A stretch of 64,000 nucleotides of DNA. Origin: Petrosia ficiformis. Lineage: Eukaryota; Porifera; Demospongiae; Haplosclerida; Petrosiidae. Below the pieces are notes generated by a model. The model had not been told where the DNA came from, ran no database searches, and saw nothing but the letters and a program-made list of their open reading frames with translations. The position numbers were made by a program, and so were the translations under genes. The stretch lies in the NCBI GenBank assembly GCA_947044365.1, contig OX345637.1, positions 15,718,916 to 15,782,915 of the forward strand. Reading direction: 5' to 3'. Of this stretch, positions 60,420 through 64,000 are shown one piece after another. Within the stretch, counting starts at the first letter, position 1. Each line of letters starts with the position of its first letter.

Positions 60420-60615
60420 ACTGTATAGCCCTAAATGTTTTTACATTTTGACGATATTCAACTGTTTTGCGATAAAATTTTAGCGTTCACCAAAATGATC
60501 ATACATGTATGTGACAGCATACCTGACCATTATTTTCATAAATAAAATTTTTGTGATCCATCAATTTTTGCGAAAAAAAGCGAAATTTATAGCCCAAGAA
60601 CATTTAGGGCTATAC
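60420..60615. mobile_element. TA-flanked MITE, family 1 variant, copy C
   Basis: Counterpart of 8948-9148 and closer to it than to copy B. It is non-coding. Confidence 0.6.
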
Positions 60616-60709
60616 CATAATCTCAATAACAATTTTAATTCATATTCTAGAGGATGTACATGTATATAGTATATTGTAACAGCACTAGGTAATACATATT
60701 CTAATATTA

Positions 60710-60866
<157 letters not shown>

Positions 60867-61724
60867 CTGTAAAGAGAATGAAAAGTAAATATGTGTGCAT
60901 GTGTCTATGTGTCTATGTGTGTGTATGTGTATGTGCGTGCCTGTGTGTCTATGTGCCTGTGTATCTTTGGGTGTGCGTCTCTGTGTATGTGTCTGTGCAT
61001 GTGTCTGTGTGTGTCTGTGTGTCTATAATACTCTACATTTGTATATGTATGTGTGTGTATGTGTAACAAAATATTACATGTACAAATACATAATGAGAAT
61101 AGAAGAATCATAAGTGGCTACAGGTTGAGGGTTTCGTATCAATAAGTTTTCAGTGTTGTATGACATAAAAATAAATAAATATATATTCTGTACAGACATT
61201 GTTTATGCATGGCTAGACCTGTAGCCATTGGTATAGTGGATATAGAGGAGGGAATTAGGATAATGAGAAAGGACACACACACACCAGCATGAGGAAGAAA
61301 TTTTGAGGAAAGAAATAATAAGAGAAGAAAAGGGATAGAATAAATATGGAGCAAGAAAAACAAGGGAGATACCAGAGAAATGAGTTTATGGATAATAAAA
61401 GATGAAAGAAAATCATTAACCAAAAGATAATTAAAAACCATATAAATGTTTGTAATAATATGCAAATATGCATTATAATGATACACAATACATTTCCTAA
61501 TCATGTCCTGTTTACAACATACTGTGACTGTAGCCAAGAGTCCTTCAGGTACATTAGCTACTAATATCCCAATAAGAAATATACAAGCATCCAGCCAATC
61601 ATATCCTAATATTCGTCCAATGATAAAGAATGATACTCCCAATACAACTGCCACTGCTGTTATCAATCTTATGAAATGTTCTATTTCTATAGCTATAGGA
61701 GTCTCTAAAATATAAAGAGAAAAT

Positions 61725-61960
61725 TATATTAGATAAATAAAAAATAATAGATGGATCCAATCATACATAGTAAAATATAGATGGGTAGAGATAGATAGAC
61801 ATATATATAAATGTAGATAGATGGATGCATGGATGGATGGATGCATGGATGGATGGATGGATGAGTAGATGGATGGATGGATGGATGGATGGATGGATGG
61901 ATGGATAGATACATATACATAGATAAATAGATAGATACAGAGAAAATTATATTAGATAAA
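61725..61960. repeat. ATGG/GATA simple repeats, copy C upstream flank
   Basis: Microsatellite stretch immediately upstream (right) of the M3-M4 exon. It resembles 32500-32640 in unit B, and part of it (TTAGATAAATAAAAAAGATAGATAGATGGATCC) recurs at about 61950-61985. Confidence 0.85.
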
Positions 61961-62043
61961 TAAAAAAGATAGATAGATGGATCCAATCATACATATACAT
62001 GGGTAGGGATAGATAGATATATATGTAAATGTAGATAAATGGA

Positions 62044-62170
62044 TGTATGGAGCAGCAGCAAGAGCCACACAATTCACAAAATGTAAGAGAGTCATTGCAG
62101 ACGAATACAAGAAACTTTCAGTTTTACTGTAACTGTGTGCGAAATTTTTACCTCAAGAGGGCGTTCAATA
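62044..62170 (-). pseudogene. TMEM147: TMEM147 exon 1 remnant, unit C
   Basis: 62044-62095 matches most of TMEM147 exon 1, with the ATG at 62093-62095, followed on the right by upstream flank shared with unit A (GCAGACGAATACAAG). The exon is cut off on its left by simple repeats and the other four exons are absent. It marks a large deletion in unit C. Confidence 0.8.
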
Positions 62171-62178
62171 AGGGCGAC

Positions 62179-62385
62179 CAGTTTTCAGTGTTGTATGACA
62201 TATGAATGAATAAATATATATTTTGTACAGACATTGTTTATGCATGACTGGACCTGTAGCCATTGGTATAGTGGATATAGAGAGGAATTACGATAATGAG
62301 TAAAGAACACACACACCAGGATGAGGAAGAAAATTTGAGGAAAGAAATAACAAAAGAAAAAAAGGGATAGAATAAATATTAAATA
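62179..62385. repeat. Second copy of ATPase intron segment
   Basis: Matches 61146-61345 (the intron left of the M3-M4 exon), including GACATTGTTTATGCATG and CCTGTAGCCATTGGTATAG. It is a local duplication lying between the TMEM147 remnant and the transposase gene. Confidence 0.8.
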
Positions 62386-62398
62386 AATAAGTTTTCAG

Positions 62399-64000
62399 CA
62401 ACTACCTTAACAGGAGATCAACTTATACCTTTGTATCTAGAATGCACTTTTCCATTAGAAAGATGTGGATTTCGTGTAACATGTGTCACTTTAGATGGGC
62501 ATTCTGTAAACAGAAGGTTTTTTAAGCTACTTGGAGCCAGTTCGTCATCAGAGTCAAAGTTTAATGTTAATAATCCTTTGTCCTTTAATCAAAGAAAGGT
62601 ATTTCTTATATCAGATCCTCCACATCTCATCAAAACAACTCGTAATTGTCTTGCCAACCCTAAAAGGAACATGCAGGTAATTTTTACAAGTTACATGTAC
62701 GTGCATATAGTGTTTACAAAATGTACATTATGTATACAGATCAATGGACAGAGAATTTCATGGGAATTTATCACAAAATTGTATGAAATCAGCACACATT
62801 CAGATGGCTTAACAACACTCCACAAGTTGAAATACGAACTAGAGTTGGGCGATATTGAAATTTTGAAGATGATATGATAATTTACTTTTTATCATGATAA
62901 TGATATTATCACGATAATTGTGCATGCACTCAGAAAATATATATTTTTTGGTTAACAGTCTACAAAATCAAAATATGTTATTTCAGAGTAAGTGATAAAA
63001 TGATTAATTTATAACAAAATCAGAATTAGCTTTCAAACCGAAATAAGTCCAAACTGGAGAAGATGTTTTCTCTTTTCTAACCAGAGTTCTATCAGGTACT
63101 AAGGCTGCCATTACGATCGTTCGACGTTCCCGGTTCACTGAGACACGTGTATTAACGTATACCGTAATTAATCGATATTAGCGATATACCGCAATAACGA
63201 TATTATCGAGTTAACGATAACTGTGTATCGTGAGCGCGATAAGACTCATTTATCGTCAATTGGCGATAATACCGGTGTATCGCCCAACTCTAATACGAAC
63301 ATGTAAATTTAACATCCTTTTCCAAAATGAGAGTTGATTTAGCTGCTCAGGTATATAATGCACCAAAGCTAAAGAATTAATATTATATAATTATTATGAA
63401 CATCATTAAGGTCCTTAGATCAACCATTGCAAATGGTCTAAGGTTTTTCTATAAAAGAGGAATAGAAGAAATGCCAAACTTCGTGGAAAACTTTCATAAG
63501 TTTTTTGATGCTCTGAATGTGTCCAACTACAATGAGAGTTACAAATCCCTGAAACCTTTTAGAATGCCCTATCGCTCAGCTAATGACTTCCGAATAAAGG
63601 TATTCTTTCTTGTATAACAATTACATGTACATGTATTTCCATATTTGTAACACATTTACATTTAGTATAGAAAGTATACATAATTATTACAGCTGGCTTC
63701 ATATACATTGTACAAAATAGTCAAACATTCATTTTGCACTATTTGTGGTTTTCACAAATTATCACAAATATTGTACCTGATTAATAGTGGCTGAATGATG
63801 AATTTCTACCTTGGATTGATAAATGGGAAAGTGAAGTGAATGCTAGAAAAGATATAAAAGCAAAAGAAAAATCTAAGTTAATGTTAAGCAGAGAAACAAT
63901 AGGATGACAGGTTAATAAAAATGTATGGTATGGCATGCACTAATTAACCTTCCATCCATTTTTTACAGTTCACTCTTTCACAGATCTTGTTAAGTATCTG
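62399..64000 (+). pseudogene. P-element/THAP9-like transposase gene (partial, interrupted)
   Basis: Exons are 62399-62676, 62740-62839 continuing at 63301-63350 (split by a hAT element), 63411-63599 and 63788 to about 63910, with a likely further exon from 63969 running off the window. Family features are CVTLDGHSVNRRFF (RNase-H-like aspartate), ISDPPHLIKTTRN (second aspartate), a LAAQ-ending exon, and FDALN, the start of the GTP-binding-insertion region in P-type transposases. The N-terminal THAP finger was not seen. An in-frame TGA at 63905-63907 and the nested element imply it is dead. The family call is from recognised motifs. Confidence 0.78.
62840..63292. mobile_element. hAT-like MITE nested in the P-element-like gene
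   Basis: 453 bases flanked by ATACGAAC (62832-62839 and 63293-63300). The inverted ends share TAGAGTTGGGCGATA. The interior is rich in short palindromes such as TATCG/CGATA. No open frame is supported. Its ends resemble the GGGCGATA ends of the hAT at 56886-57728, suggesting related transposases. Confidence 0.92.

Overview
This window looks like a piece of an animal nuclear genome, most likely a demosponge (Amphimedon-like). That placement is inference. It rests on AT-rich DNA, very short GT-AG introns, a Na+/K+-ATPase alpha gene split into more than 20 small exons, Roc-COR GTPase genes with death-fold tails, and dense simple repeats and small inverted-repeat elements. Nothing looks bacterial.

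The window is built from a tandem segmental repeat of about 23-27 kb, seen two and a half times. Each unit reads left to right as follows. First comes a minus-strand Na+/K+-ATPase alpha gene that begins, in its coding direction, only at the M3-M4 exon. Next is a minus-strand, 3'-truncated TMEM147 gene. Then come a roughly 140-bp minisatellite and a plus-strand Roc-COR (ROCO) gene. Unit A covers about 1-23,100, unit B about 23,100-50,440, and unit C runs from about 50,440 to 62,170. In unit C, TMEM147 is reduced to part of one exon, and a P-element/THAP9-like transposase gene follows to the window edge.

Exon by exon, only copy B of the ATPase (23115-32446, 21 exons) keeps an open frame with consistent splice phases. 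Copy A lost the M4 exon and has indels in two other exons. Copy C has a 2-base deletion in the phosphorylation-site exon and an 843-bp hAT element inside the nucleotide-binding-domain exon. No N-terminal ATPase exons were found beside any copy.

The most interesting result concerns the two ROCO genes. Their Roc-COR exon differs at about 14 of 616 residues, and the next exon is also nearly identical. Immediately after that exon's splice donor the two loci become unrelated. Gene A ends in a Ser/Thr-rich linker plus a CARD-like domain. Gene B ends in a Death domain plus a basic, NLS-like tail. This looks like a one-step exchange of signalling output on a constant GTPase switch.

Other notable structures are minisatellite arrays with a variable triplet beside a constant GTGAGT, a 36-bp repeat that multiplies a splice acceptor, TEs with exact target-site duplications and visible empty sites in sister copies, and a transposon nested in a transposon. 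Misassembly of diverged haplotypes could mimic part of the repeat structure and is raised where relevant.
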